Source: Phocaeicola_A sp036804505 (GTDB taxonomy: Bacteria > Bacteroidota > Bacteroidia > Bacteroidales > Bacteroidaceae). From it: DNA of 64,000 bases. This document shows, one piece after another, positions 55,402 through 62,850 of the stretch; positions within the stretch are counted from its first letter, which is position 1, and each line of letters opens with the position of its first letter. The notes beneath the pieces were generated by a model. That model was not told where the DNA came from and ran no database searches. It saw only the letters and a list, made by a program, of their open reading frames with translations. Position numbers and translations under genes: made by a program. Location of the stretch: the NCBI GenBank assembly GCA_036804505.1, contig DAIRSI010000009.1, positions 1 through 64,000 on the forward strand, written 5' to 3'.

Positions 55402-56067
55402 TTAATAATCTAAGTAGTATGATTTTATTTCGGTGCCAGTATTCACATCGAATTTGATTCGGTCTCCTTCGGACAACACTCCTTTATATTTATTAAGGGG
55501 AATAGAAAGATAAACATCTTCTGTCCATCCTTCCACATCGTTCTGCCGGTTATGATAAAGCAGGATGTTCTCTGTTTTGGTACCGTCGGAATTCAGTGTG
55601 AATCCTTTGTCAATGAAATGATAGGTATGTGCGGCATCGCCATGGACCATGACGCTGAGGACTATGTTGATATAGTTCCCGCCTCTCCAGATGCTTTTTA
55701 CGGCGACAGGGTCTGTCTTGATTTCTGCCGTGAAGTAACGGATATTGATTGGGTTCGGAGAAAGTATTAGTTTCAAGGTATAAACCTTTGCCGCAGTTAT
55801 GTTCTCTTCGCTTATTTCATATTTGCAATAGGCTCTGTAAGTACTGTCCGGAGTCAGGTTTTTCCCTTGAATGGTATTCGAAAGTGTATAGACCGAGCCT
55901 TTGTCCGTCTTGATTTTTTCAATGGTGGAAGACACATTGGTTTGTGCATCAACGAATTCGGTAACGACTGATGGGTATACGTATCCGTCACCCTTGCCGC
56001 ATGAGGAAAACAGCAGTAAAAGCCCTAGCCCCCAACAAACTGATGTTGCAAACCGTATTTTTGTCAT
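55402..56067 (-). CDS. NigD-like lipoprotein
   Basis: A 221-residue lipoprotein (lipobox FSSC, Cys23) resembling the NigD family of Bacteroides, named for bacteriocin-linked genes but mostly of unknown role. It has an N-terminal beta domain (VVTEFVDAQTNVSST, TPDSTYRAYCKYEI) and a C-terminal immunoglobulin-like part with IPLNKYKGVLSEGDRIKF. Its start overlaps the stop of the PlsC-like gene by 4 bases (ATGA), so it is translationally coupled to that gene. No bacteriocin gene is nearby. Confidence 0.75.
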   Translation of the reverse strand: MTKIRFATSVCWGLGLLLLFSSCGKGDGYVYPSVVTEFVDAQTNVSSTIEKIKTDKGSVYTLSNTIQGKNLTPDSTYRAYCKYEISEENITAAKVYTLKLILSPNPINIRYFTAEIKTDPVAVKSIWRGGNYINIVLSVMVHGDAAHTYHFIDKGFTLNSDGTKTENILLYHNRQNDVEGWTEDVYLSIPLNKYKGVLSEGDRIKFDVNTGTEIKSYYLDY

Positions 56068-57227
56068 TTTTCTTTCGTAGCTGCCAGATAATTGATCAGC
56101 GGATTGGCATACATGATGAGCATCTTTTCCATCAGGAAAGTTTCATCTTTTTGTTCCAGATCTATTTTATCCAATTGTCCTTTGAGATATTTCTTGAAAC
56201 CGGCTTCTTCCTCTTTTGTATATTTGTCAGAAAAGCGGTTTTCCTTTTTCAAGAGGTCATAGGCTATGTAATTATTGGGATATATTTTGTAATTCTTATG
56301 TATCCCCTTATCAATTAAAGCCGATATTTGTGTGAACAGTTCCTGTTTGGGCTGTTTTATGTCCAGTTGCATGAGCTTTGTGTCCAGACATTCATCTGTC
56401 TGGAAATGAACAAAACCTTTGTAACCCATTAGTCCCGTTTGCATGTTCAGCAAATCGTCCGCAGTGGTTTTCTTGTAGTCAGGAATATCACGCTTCAGTT
56501 GGAATTCCTTTGCTTTCAGATAGTCGCAGGGATCGTATTCGTAGCTGATGGCCAGCGGAACGATGTGCAGACCTACAAGGCGGTCGATGATATTTCCTTC
56601 TCCTCCCATGGTCATCATCTTGAGAATGCTGTCTTGGGTGCGGTCATTGGAATCTTTTGCACGACCTTCCCGCTGTGCAATCCAGATATTTTCATGCTTT
56701 TCTTGGATGGCATAATGCATATATCTGGAAAGACGTGCCGAGGATTCAAGCATCTGCCTCATGGTTAAGGCACGTTGCACGATAAAGGATTTGTTTATCC
56801 TCACGAGTTTCTTGATCCAGGGATAAATCAGCAGATTGTCTCCGATGGCTATTTCCACGGTATTGCGGCCTTCGTCCAGCAGCAGTACCGATAAGAAGCC
56901 TGAGTCGAGAATGATGTCCCGATGATTGGATATGAATGTAAACTTCTGCTGTTTGTCATCACCAAGTACTTTGCAATTGATTGTGACACCTTTGCTGCAC
57001 TTTTGCTCAATGTCCTTTATCAGGTTATAGCTGAATGCCTTTTGAAACTCAAAGCTTGTCTTGCATTGGCGCATTTTGTTGGCAATGACTTCAAAAGGAG
57101 CAGACGGGAAGATATAATGTATTATCTTTTGGAAATTCGGGTCTGCAATCAGTTCTTCAAAGACTTGTGGCAATTCTTCCGGTGAGTACGGACGGATTTC
57201 ATCAAATTCAGCTGGAATATTACTCAT
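56064..57227 (-). CDS. PlsC-like acyltransferase family protein
   Basis: A 387-residue protein of the 1-acyl-glycerol-3-phosphate acyltransferase superfamily. The acceptor/catalytic motif is SNHRDIILDSG, a variant of the NHxxxxD box in which an extra residue separates His from the second Asp. The block AQREGRAKDSNDRTQ is the GR-containing second motif. It is longer than classic PlsC (about 245 residues). The acyl acceptor is unknown; lysophospholipid or a Bacteroides lipid is plausible. It has its own promoter, overlapping a terminator hairpin upstream. Confidence 0.72.
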   Translation of the reverse strand: MSNIPAEFDEIRPYSPEELPQVFEELIADPNFQKIIHYIFPSAPFEVIANKMRQCKTSFEFQKAFSYNLIKDIEQKCSKGVTINCKVLGDDKQQKFTFISNHRDIILDSGFLSVLLLDEGRNTVEIAIGDNLLIYPWIKKLVRINKSFIVQRALTMRQMLESSARLSRYMHYAIQEKHENIWIAQREGRAKDSNDRTQDSILKMMTMGGEGNIIDRLVGLHIVPLAISYEYDPCDYLKAKEFQLKRDIPDYKKTTADDLLNMQTGLMGYKGFVHFQTDECLDTKLMQLDIKQPKQELFTQISALIDKGIHKNYKIYPNNYIAYDLLKKENRFSDKYTKEEEAGFKKYLKGQLDKIDLEQKDETFLMEKMLIMYANPLINYLAATKEK

Positions 57228-57251
57228 GTCGTTCTTTGTTTTGGTTTAAGA

Positions 57252-57286
57252 CAAAGATAGGAAATCGTTTTCAGATTTCCTATCTT
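57252..57286 (-). promoter_or_regulatory. Terminator hairpin of ddl overlapping the promoter of the PlsC-like gene
   Basis: AAGATAGGAAATC (57254-57266) and GATTTCCTATCTT (57274-57286) form a perfect 13 bp hairpin after ddl. Its distal arm contains TATCTTTG (57259 to 57252, minus strand), a match to the -7 consensus, 25 bases before the ATG at 57227. Confidence 0.65.
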
Positions 57287-57303
57287 CCTGTTATAATTTA
57301 TTT

Positions 57304-58281
57304 TTAATTAAATTTGTTTTCAATAATATCAGTCAGGACATCCTTGATGTCGAGTCCGGCGGCACGTACTTGCTGGGGGATAAAGCTTGTTGCCGTCATT
57401 CCCGGAGTCGTATTGATTTCAAGCAAATTGATCTTTCCGCCTTCGGTGATGATATAGTCTATGCGGATAATTCCGTTGCATCCCAGAATGTCATAGATGA
57501 CCGAAGTCAGCTTGCTCACTCTTTCTGCCGTTTCCTCAGGCAAACGGGCAGGAGTTATTTCCTGTACCTGGCCGTTGTATTTGGCATCATAGTCGAAGAA
57601 TTCATTGGAGGTTACCACTTCGGTAATCGGGAATACCACTTCGCTCTTTTTTGTCTTGTAGCATCCGCAAGTGATTTCCGTACCCTTCATGAAAGCCTCG
57701 ATCATTACGTCTCCGCCTTCGTCCATAGCTTTTTTGATTGCCGGCTGTATCTGCTCTTTAGTTTTTACTTTGGTGACACCGAAGCTGGATCCGTCGGCAT
57801 TGGGCTTGATGAAACAAGGCAGTCCCACTTTTTCAACCACATCTTCATCGCTCACCTTCTGGCCATGGCGAATCAGCATGGATTCTGCAATTCTGATTCC
57901 GAATCCCTTCAGATATTGATTCAGAGTGAATTTGTTGAATGTCAAAGCGCTTACCAATACATTGCAGGAAGAGTACGGCATTCCGATCAGGTCGAAATAA
58001 CCTTGCAGGATACCGTTTTCACCGGGAGTTCCGTGGATGGTTATATAGGCAAAGTCCACCCGGACTTTGTTCCCTTTGTCAATAAAACTGAAGTCATTGC
58101 GGTCTATGGGAGTTTTGCTTCCATCCGCCAAAACGGCTTCCCATCTATGTCCTTCGATTTCTACAATGTAGAGATTGTATTTCTCTTTGTCCATAAAGGA
58201 GTAAAGCCCTTGCGCACTGCGTAAGGAAACGGGGAGCTCGGAAGAGTCTCCACCGGCAACAATTGCAATGGTTCTTTTCAT
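57304..58281 (-). CDS. ddl: D-alanine--D-alanine ligase
   Basis: An ATP-grasp ligase that joins two D-alanines for peptidoglycan synthesis. The 325-residue length is typical. Motifs include GTPGENGILQGYFDLIGMPY in the N-terminal domain, the ATP-grasp block PCFIKPNADGSSFGVTKV, and the C-terminal RIDYIITEGGKINLLEINTTPGMT that binds metal and substrate. It starts 12 bp after rluD in the minus-strand operon (PASTA protein, rluD, ddl). Confidence 0.95.
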   Translation of the reverse strand: MKRTIAIVAGGDSSELPVSLRSAQGLYSFMDKEKYNLYIVEIEGHRWEAVLADGSKTPIDRNDFSFIDKGNKVRVDFAYITIHGTPGENGILQGYFDLIGMPYSSCNVLVSALTFNKFTLNQYLKGFGIRIAESMLIRHGQKVSDEDVVEKVGLPCFIKPNADGSSFGVTKVKTKEQIQPAIKKAMDEGGDVMIEAFMKGTEITCGCYKTKKSEVVFPITEVVTSNEFFDYDAKYNGQVQEITPARLPEETAERVSKLTSVIYDILGCNGIIRIDYIITEGGKINLLEINTTPGMTATSFIPQQVRAAGLDIKDVLTDIIENKFN

Positions 58282-58293
58282 TTTCTTTGTATT

Positions 58294-59373
58294 TTATATG
58301 ATTTCTCTGTTACTTATATATATGCGCCATTTCTCCAGAAGCTTTGTCATATCCTCGGGTAATTCGGATGTAAAAAACATTTCTTCGTGTGTCCGTGGAT
58401 GAACGAATCCCAGAGTCTTGGCATGCAAGGCTTGGCGGGGACAAATGTCGAAGCAGTTGTTTACGAACTGCTTGTATTTGCTGGAAGGAACTCCCTTCAG
58501 TATTTCATGTCCGCCATATCTCTCATCGTTGAAGAGCACATGTCCTATATGTTTCATGTGTACTCTTATCTGGTGTGTCCTCCCTGTTTCGAGAACGCAC
58601 TTGACGAATGTGACATAGCCGATTCTTTCCAGAACCTGATAGTGAGTTACGGCGTGTTTCCCGATGGTTGGATCACTGAATACAGCCATCTGCATCCTGT
58701 CTTTCGGGTTCCGGGTAATGTTACCCTCTATCCGTCCTTCGTCTTCTTGAATAATGCCCCATACCAATGCATTGTATTCACGCTTGGTGGTTTTGTTGAA
58801 GAACTGGATTCCCAGACTTGTCTTTGCATCGGGAGTCTTGGCCACAACCAGTAGTCCGGACGTGTCCTTGTCTATTCTGTGCACGAGTCCCACTTGAGGG
58901 TCGTTGGGGTCATAATTCGGATTGTCCTTCAGATGCCAGGCGATGGCATTGACCAGCGTACCCGTGTAGTTTCCGCATCCCGGATGAACGACAAGGCCAG
59001 CCGGTTTGTTGATAACCATGAGATCCTTGTCTTCATAGACGATATCGAGAGGAATATCTTCAGGAATAATATCATTTTCGTAGCGCGGACGGTCCATCAT
59101 CACTGTGATTGCTTCACCGCCCTTGACTTTATAGCTGCTTTTGACAGGCTTGTCATTAACCATTACGAATCCGGCATCGGCAGCTTTCTGAATTCTGTTT
59201 CGTGAAGAATTAACGATTCTCTCGAACAGATACTTGTCTATGCGTACCGGCGATTGTCCTTTATCGACAACCACTCTGAAATGTTCATAAAGCTCAGTCG
59301 GATTGCCGACAGGCTCAATATCATCCAGGGTGTCATTCTGATCAAACTCTTCTGTCAAATCTTTCATATTCAA
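58294..59373 (-). CDS. rluD: 23S rRNA pseudouridine synthase RluD
   Basis: Converts uridines of helix 69 of 23S rRNA to pseudouridine. The 359-residue protein has an N-terminal S4 RNA-binding domain (about 40-90, RIDKYLFERIVNSSRNRIQKA) and a catalytic domain with the signature HRIDKDTSGLLVVAK, whose Asp is the nucleophile, and the later ETGRTHQIRVHMKHIGH block. RluD is chosen over RluC or RluA by length and S4 content. It lies 15 bp after the PASTA gene. Confidence 0.9.
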   Translation of the reverse strand: MNMKDLTEEFDQNDTLDDIEPVGNPTELYEHFRVVVDKGQSPVRIDKYLFERIVNSSRNRIQKAADAGFVMVNDKPVKSSYKVKGGEAITVMMDRPRYENDIIPEDIPLDIVYEDKDLMVINKPAGLVVHPGCGNYTGTLVNAIAWHLKDNPNYDPNDPQVGLVHRIDKDTSGLLVVAKTPDAKTSLGIQFFNKTTKREYNALVWGIIQEDEGRIEGNITRNPKDRMQMAVFSDPTIGKHAVTHYQVLERIGYVTFVKCVLETGRTHQIRVHMKHIGHVLFNDERYGGHEILKGVPSSKYKQFVNNCFDICPRQALHAKTLGFVHPRTHEEMFFTSELPEDMTKLLEKWRIYISNREII

Positions 59374-59388
59374 ATAATGGTGAACGGG

Positions 59389-60048
59389 CTAAAACCAGGA
59401 ATCATCAACTACAGTCTTTTCGGGTGCTTTGGTAGGTTTTGCAGTTGTGGAGTCAGGCTCGGTCATATCCATTTCTCCTCCTTCGCCAATGATTCCGGTA
59501 CCGCTTCCTACTTGCAGTACAATGGGGTCATCGGCATTGACCTTGTCTCCTCCGAATACCTGTACGCCCCTGCATTTTACTCCGTAAACCCAGTCTTTTT
59601 CACCGGGCACCACTTCCGGTTGTCCTAAAATGAATCCGGCAGCCAGCAGTTTGGCTTCCGCTTCGCGAACGGAACTGTTGTCGGCAATGTCGGGCAGTGT
59701 CAGGACCGGAGAGGCTCCGGCGTTGATGGTTAGATAGATTGCTCTTCCACCTTTAACGTTGGACCCGCTGGCAGGATTCTGTTCTACGATGATGCCGGCA
59801 GGTTTGTTCTTGTTATACACTGAGTCCACCACCATCCCATTTAGATTGTGATTGTTCAAGAGAACTTCGGCTTCATCCACTTTCATTCCGATAAGATTGG
59901 GAACAATGGTCCCTTTTCCATGTGATGTGTAGAAGTCCAGTCCTTTCAAGGCTACCAGAACCAACACAATACAGAAAATGAACATACCCAAAATGTTGTA
60001 CCAGAAAAAATGGGCTTTATCTCCGCTAAAGAAATCTTTCAGGCTCAT
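59389..60048 (-). CDS. PASTA-domain membrane protein without a kinase
   Basis: A 219-residue protein with a cytoplasmic N-terminus, one membrane helix (about residues 17-38) and an extracytoplasmic part with two or three PASTA repeats, each starting with VPNLIGMKVDEAEVLL-like or LPDIADNSSVREAEAKLL-like sequence. The C-terminal tail (about 185-219) is low in complexity (acidic, Pro/Thr-rich). PASTA domains bind peptidoglycan or muropeptides. There is no kinase or transpeptidase domain, and rluD and ddl follow. The ATG at 60048 is preferred to one seven codons upstream because a -7 element lies just ahead. Confidence 0.83.
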   Translation of the reverse strand: MSLKDFFSGDKAHFFWYNILGMFIFCIVLVLVALKGLDFYTSHGKGTIVPNLIGMKVDEAEVLLNNHNLNGMVVDSVYNKNKPAGIIVEQNPASGSNVKGGRAIYLTINAGASPVLTLPDIADNSSVREAEAKLLAAGFILGQPEVVPGEKDWVYGVKCRGVQVFGGDKVNADDPIVLQVGSGTGIIGEGGEMDMTEPDSTTAKPTKAPEKTVVDDSWF

Positions 60049-60066
60049 ATTGCATTTGTTTTGGTG

Positions 60067-60074
60067 CAAAGATA
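60067..60074 (-). promoter_or_regulatory. -7 element of the PASTA-rluD-ddl operon
   Basis: TATCTTTG on the minus strand, 18 bases before the ATG at 60048. It follows the rpmH terminator directly. Confidence 0.6.
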
Positions 60075-60085
60075 CTATAAAAACA

Positions 60086-60126
60086 AAAAGAAGTAAAGAT
60101 TTTATCTCAAAACCTTTACTTCTTTT
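60086..60126 (-). terminator. Intrinsic terminator of rpmH
   Basis: AAAAGAAGTAAAG and CTTTACTTCTTTT form a 13 bp stem around a 15-base loop, followed on the minus strand by TTTTTGTTTTTAT. Confidence 0.85.
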
Positions 60127-60150
60127 GTTATATTCGTACTATTCAAAAAA

Positions 60151-60306
60151 TTACTTTCCGTTGAATTCATCGGAGATAGTCAATTTTTTGCGGCCTTTAG
60201 CGCGGCGTGAAGCCAAAACTCTACGACCATTGGCAGTTGCCATTCTTTCACGGAAACCGTGCTTGTTTTTTCTCTTTCTGTTAGAGGGTTGAAATGTTCT
60301 TTTCAT
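60151..60306 (-). CDS. rpmH: Large ribosomal subunit protein L34
   Basis: A 51-residue basic protein read directly from the minus strand. It begins MKRTFQPSNRKRKNKHGFRE, continues with the conserved RMATANGRRVLASRRAKGRKKL block, and ends in a short acidic tail DEFNGK. It is a structural protein of the 50S subunit. The promoter and terminator flank it closely, so it is a single-gene unit divergent from efp. Confidence 0.96.
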   Translation of the reverse strand: MKRTFQPSNRKRKNKHGFRERMATANGRRVLASRRAKGRKKLTISDEFNGK

Positions 60307-60348
60307 TTTTCTTATATTTTATGTTCTTATTTTTCGATGATTGGGCTG

Positions 60349-60379
60349 CAAAATTAGGAACTTTTTTTAAATAAAACAA
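60349..60379 (-). promoter_or_regulatory. Promoter of rpmH
   Basis: On the minus strand TTG (60379-60377), a 20 bp spacer, and TAATTTTG (60356-60349) make a full Bacteroides promoter. Confidence 0.75.
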
Positions 60380-60404
60380 GGATTCGGTCATTTTTGCTCA
60401 AAAG

Positions 60405-60437
60405 TTTTGCGTTTTTTATTGGTTTTCATTAATTTTG
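60405..60437 (+). promoter_or_regulatory. Promoter of efp
   Basis: TTTTG (60405-60409), a 20 bp spacer, and TAATTTTG (60430-60437) match the -33/-7 consensus. It is divergent from the rpmH promoter. The leader to the ATG at 60491 is about 45 bases. Confidence 0.75.
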
Positions 60438-60490
60438 CACCCGAATTGAGAACAGCAGTCGTAAGTATAACATATAAAGTATATTAGAGT

Positions 60491-61054
60491 ATGATTAATT
60501 CACAAGACATTAAAAACGGAACTTGCATCCGCCTGGACGGTAAATTGTATTTTTGCATCGAGTTCTTGCATGTAAAACCAGGTAAAGGTAACACAATTAT
60601 GCGTACCAAGTTGAAGGATGTAGTTAGCGGACGAGTATTGGAACGTCGTTTCAATATCGGTGAGAAATTGGAAGATGTTCGCGTTGAACGTCGCCCGTAT
60701 CAGTTCCTTTATAAAGAAGGAGAGGAATTCATTTTCATGAATCAGGAGACTTATGAACAAATTCCTATCATGCATGATTTGATTACCGGTGCTGACTATA
60801 TGAAGGAAGGCGATGTGGTAGATGTTGTTTCCGATGCATCCACTGAAACTGTCCTTTTTGCTGAAATGCCTGTTAAGACAACCATGAAGATCACTTATAC
60901 CGAACCGGGTTTGAAGGGTGATACAGCTACAAATGCAACTAAACCTGCTACAGTTGAATCGGGTGCTACGGTTCGTGTACCGTTGTTTGTCAACGAAGGT
61001 GAGGTGATTGAAATAGATACTCGTGATGGTTCTTATGTAGGTCGTGTCAAGTAA
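60491..61054 (+). CDS. efp: Translation elongation factor P
   Basis: A 187-residue factor that relieves ribosome stalling at proline runs. It has the KOW-like N-terminal domain, the middle domain and the OB-fold, ending in the signature IDTRDGSYVGR. The tip loop is PGKGN with Lys32, matching the lysine that EpmA modifies in enterobacteria; whether it is modified here is unknown. It is a single-gene unit with its own promoter and terminator. Confidence 0.96.
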   Translation: MINSQDIKNGTCIRLDGKLYFCIEFLHVKPGKGNTIMRTKLKDVVSGRVLERRFNIGEKLEDVRVERRPYQFLYKEGEEFIFMNQETYEQIPIMHDLITGADYMKEGDVVDVVSDASTETVLFAEMPVKTTMKITYTEPGLKGDTATNATKPATVESGATVRVPLFVNEGEVIEIDTRDGSYVGRVK

Positions 61055-61080
61055 TTATTCAATTTATTTCAGATAATAAT

Positions 61081-61120
61081 AAAAAGAGCGCATGAAATTT
61101 TCATGGTGCTCTTTTTTTTT
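61081..61120 (+). terminator. Intrinsic terminator of efp
   Basis: AAAAAGAGC pairs with GCTCTTTTT, and an inner CATGAAA/TTTCATG stem follows, with a small bulge. A run of T follows. It lies upstream of the ATG at 61151, showing that the next frame does not begin at 61103. Confidence 0.85.
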
Positions 61121-61150
61121 GTTTCTTTGTATGTTCTAAAACCAGACGAT

Positions 61151-62140
61151 ATGTATTATTCATTCATCATACCCGTTTTCAACCGCCCCGATGAGGTGAG
61201 AGAGCTCTTGGAGAGTCTCACTGTTCAGACATATTCATTTTTTGAAGTGATTATTGTGGAGGATGGTTCTTCTATTCCTTGCAAGGAGGTGGTAGAGCAG
61301 TATGAAGACCGGCTGAATATACATTATTTCGAGAAACCTAATTCCGGGCCCGGACAGACCCGTAATTACGGTGCTGAAAAGGCAAAGGGAGATTATCTGC
61401 TTATCGTGGATTCGGATGTGATTCTTCCACCGGATTATCTGAGTGAAGTGGAAAAGGATTTACAGACATTACCTGCCGATGCGTTTGGCGGTCCTGACAG
61501 AGCTCACCCTTCTTTTACCGATTTGCAGAAGGCTATCAATTATTCCATGACTTCATTCTTTACCACCGGTGGCATTCGCGGGGGAAAGAAAAAGCTGGAC
61601 AAGTTCTATCCCCGCAGTTTCAATATGGGAGTGAGGAGGGAAGTATATCAGGAATTGGGAGGATTCTCCAACATGCGTTTTGGAGAAGATATCGATTTCA
61701 GTATCCGCATTTTCAAAGCCGGTTATGTGTGTCGTCTGTTTCCTGAAGCATGGGTATGGCACAAACGTCGCACTGATTTCGAGAAATTCTTCAAGCAAGT
61801 TCATAATTCGGGCATTGCACGTATCAATCTTTATAAGAAATATCCGGAATCTCTGAAGGCAGTTCATTTGTTGCCGGCTGTTTTCACTTTGGGTGCAGGC
61901 TTCTTTTTGCTTTGCGCGCTTTTCTATGGGGTTGGCTTGCTGCCGCTACTGCTGTACGCCTTTCTGGTCTTTGCCGATTCCACGAATAAAAACAGAAGTC
62001 TTCGCATCGGTTTTCTTTCAGCCATAGCTGCCTACATACAGTTGATTGGCTACGGGAGCGGATTCCTTTATGCCTGGTGGCAGCGCTGTGTCTTGGGAAA
62101 GGACGAATTCACCGCTTTTAACAAGAGCTTTTACAAGTAA
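61151..62140 (+). CDS. Glycosyltransferase family 2 protein
   Basis: A 329-residue GT2 enzyme. It begins YYSFIIPVFNRPDEVRELL, has the DSDV metal-binding motif in LLIVDSDVILPP, and has the catalytic region GEDIDFSIRIFKAG followed by WHKRRTDFEKF. Two or three hydrophobic segments at the C-terminus (about 240-300) anchor it to the membrane. The donor sugar and acceptor are unknown; a cell-envelope glycan is likely. The frame extends upstream to 61103 into the efp terminator, so the ATG at 61151 is the start. radC begins 3 bp after it. Confidence 0.87.
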   Translation: MYYSFIIPVFNRPDEVRELLESLTVQTYSFFEVIIVEDGSSIPCKEVVEQYEDRLNIHYFEKPNSGPGQTRNYGAEKAKGDYLLIVDSDVILPPDYLSEVEKDLQTLPADAFGGPDRAHPSFTDLQKAINYSMTSFFTTGGIRGGKKKLDKFYPRSFNMGVRREVYQELGGFSNMRFGEDIDFSIRIFKAGYVCRLFPEAWVWHKRRTDFEKFFKQVHNSGIARINLYKKYPESLKAVHLLPAVFTLGAGFFLLCALFYGVGLLPLLLYAFLVFADSTNKNRSLRIGFLSAIAAYIQLIGYGSGFLYAWWQRCVLGKDEFTAFNKSFYK

Positions 62141-62143
62141 TCA

Positions 62144-62836
62144 ATGACTACAACAAAACTGAATATCAACCAGTGGGCGGAAGAAGACCGTCCGCGCGAG
62201 AAAATGATGCTTCACGGGACCTCTGCCTTGAGTGATGCCGAATTATTGGCTATTCTCATCGGTTCCGGAAATTGTGATGAGAGTGCCGTGGAACTGATGC
62301 GGCGGGTGATGAATGATTGCCGGAATAATCTGAACGAATTGGGTAAACTCACAGTAGACGACTTGTGCAGGTATAAAGGAATAGGTTCGGCCAAGGCTAT
62401 CACGATTCTGGCGGCATCGGAATTGGGAAAACGTAGAAAAGCAACGGATCCTCAGGAACGCCTGCAAATCCGTTGTTCTAAAGATATTTACCACCATTTC
62501 CATCCAATCCTCTGTGATTCATCCGTGGAAGAATGTTGGGCTTTGATGCTCAATCAAGCCAATAAGGTCATCAGTACTTTCAAGGTGAGTACCGGAGGAT
62601 TGAGCAGCGCTTTGGTGGATGTGCGCTGCCTGCTTCGCGAGGCTTTGTTGAGGAAAGCCACGACCATAGCCGTGTGTCACAACCATCCTTCGGGCAATAC
62701 CCGTCCCAGTATGGATGATGACCGCCTTACTGACAAAATCCAAAAGGCCTGCCTGATGATGGATATCCGTCTGCTGGATCATCTGGTCCTCACGGACGGT
62801 GCGTTCTATAGTTATGCCGATGAAGGAAAGTTGTAA
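62144..62836 (+). CDS. radC: RadC-family JAB/MPN protein
   Basis: A 230-residue protein with an N-terminal helix-hairpin-helix part (about 20-90, ELLAILIGSG and CRYKGIGSAKA) and a C-terminal JAB/MPN domain with the zinc motif HNHPSGNTRPSMDD and the upstream glutamate in VEECWALM. The gene is historically linked to DNA repair, but its enzymatic role is not settled. It starts 3 bp after the glycosyltransferase gene, so the two share a transcript. Confidence 0.92.
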   Translation: MTTTKLNINQWAEEDRPREKMMLHGTSALSDAELLAILIGSGNCDESAVELMRRVMNDCRNNLNELGKLTVDDLCRYKGIGSAKAITILAASELGKRRKATDPQERLQIRCSKDIYHHFHPILCDSSVEECWALMLNQANKVISTFKVSTGGLSSALVDVRCLLREALLRKATTIAVCHNHPSGNTRPSMDDDRLTDKIQKACLMMDIRLLDHLVLTDGAFYSYADEGKL

Positions 62837-62850
62837 CATTTATTGCTTGC

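Noticed and set aside
55402..56067. Bacteriocin locus suggested by the NigD-like gene
   Set aside because: No small precursor peptide, export or immunity gene lies nearby. The name reflects family history only.
57370..58224. Plus-strand open frame (284 codons) opposite ddl
   Set aside because: It is antisense to a complete D-Ala-D-Ala ligase and shows no motif. It is a shadow frame.
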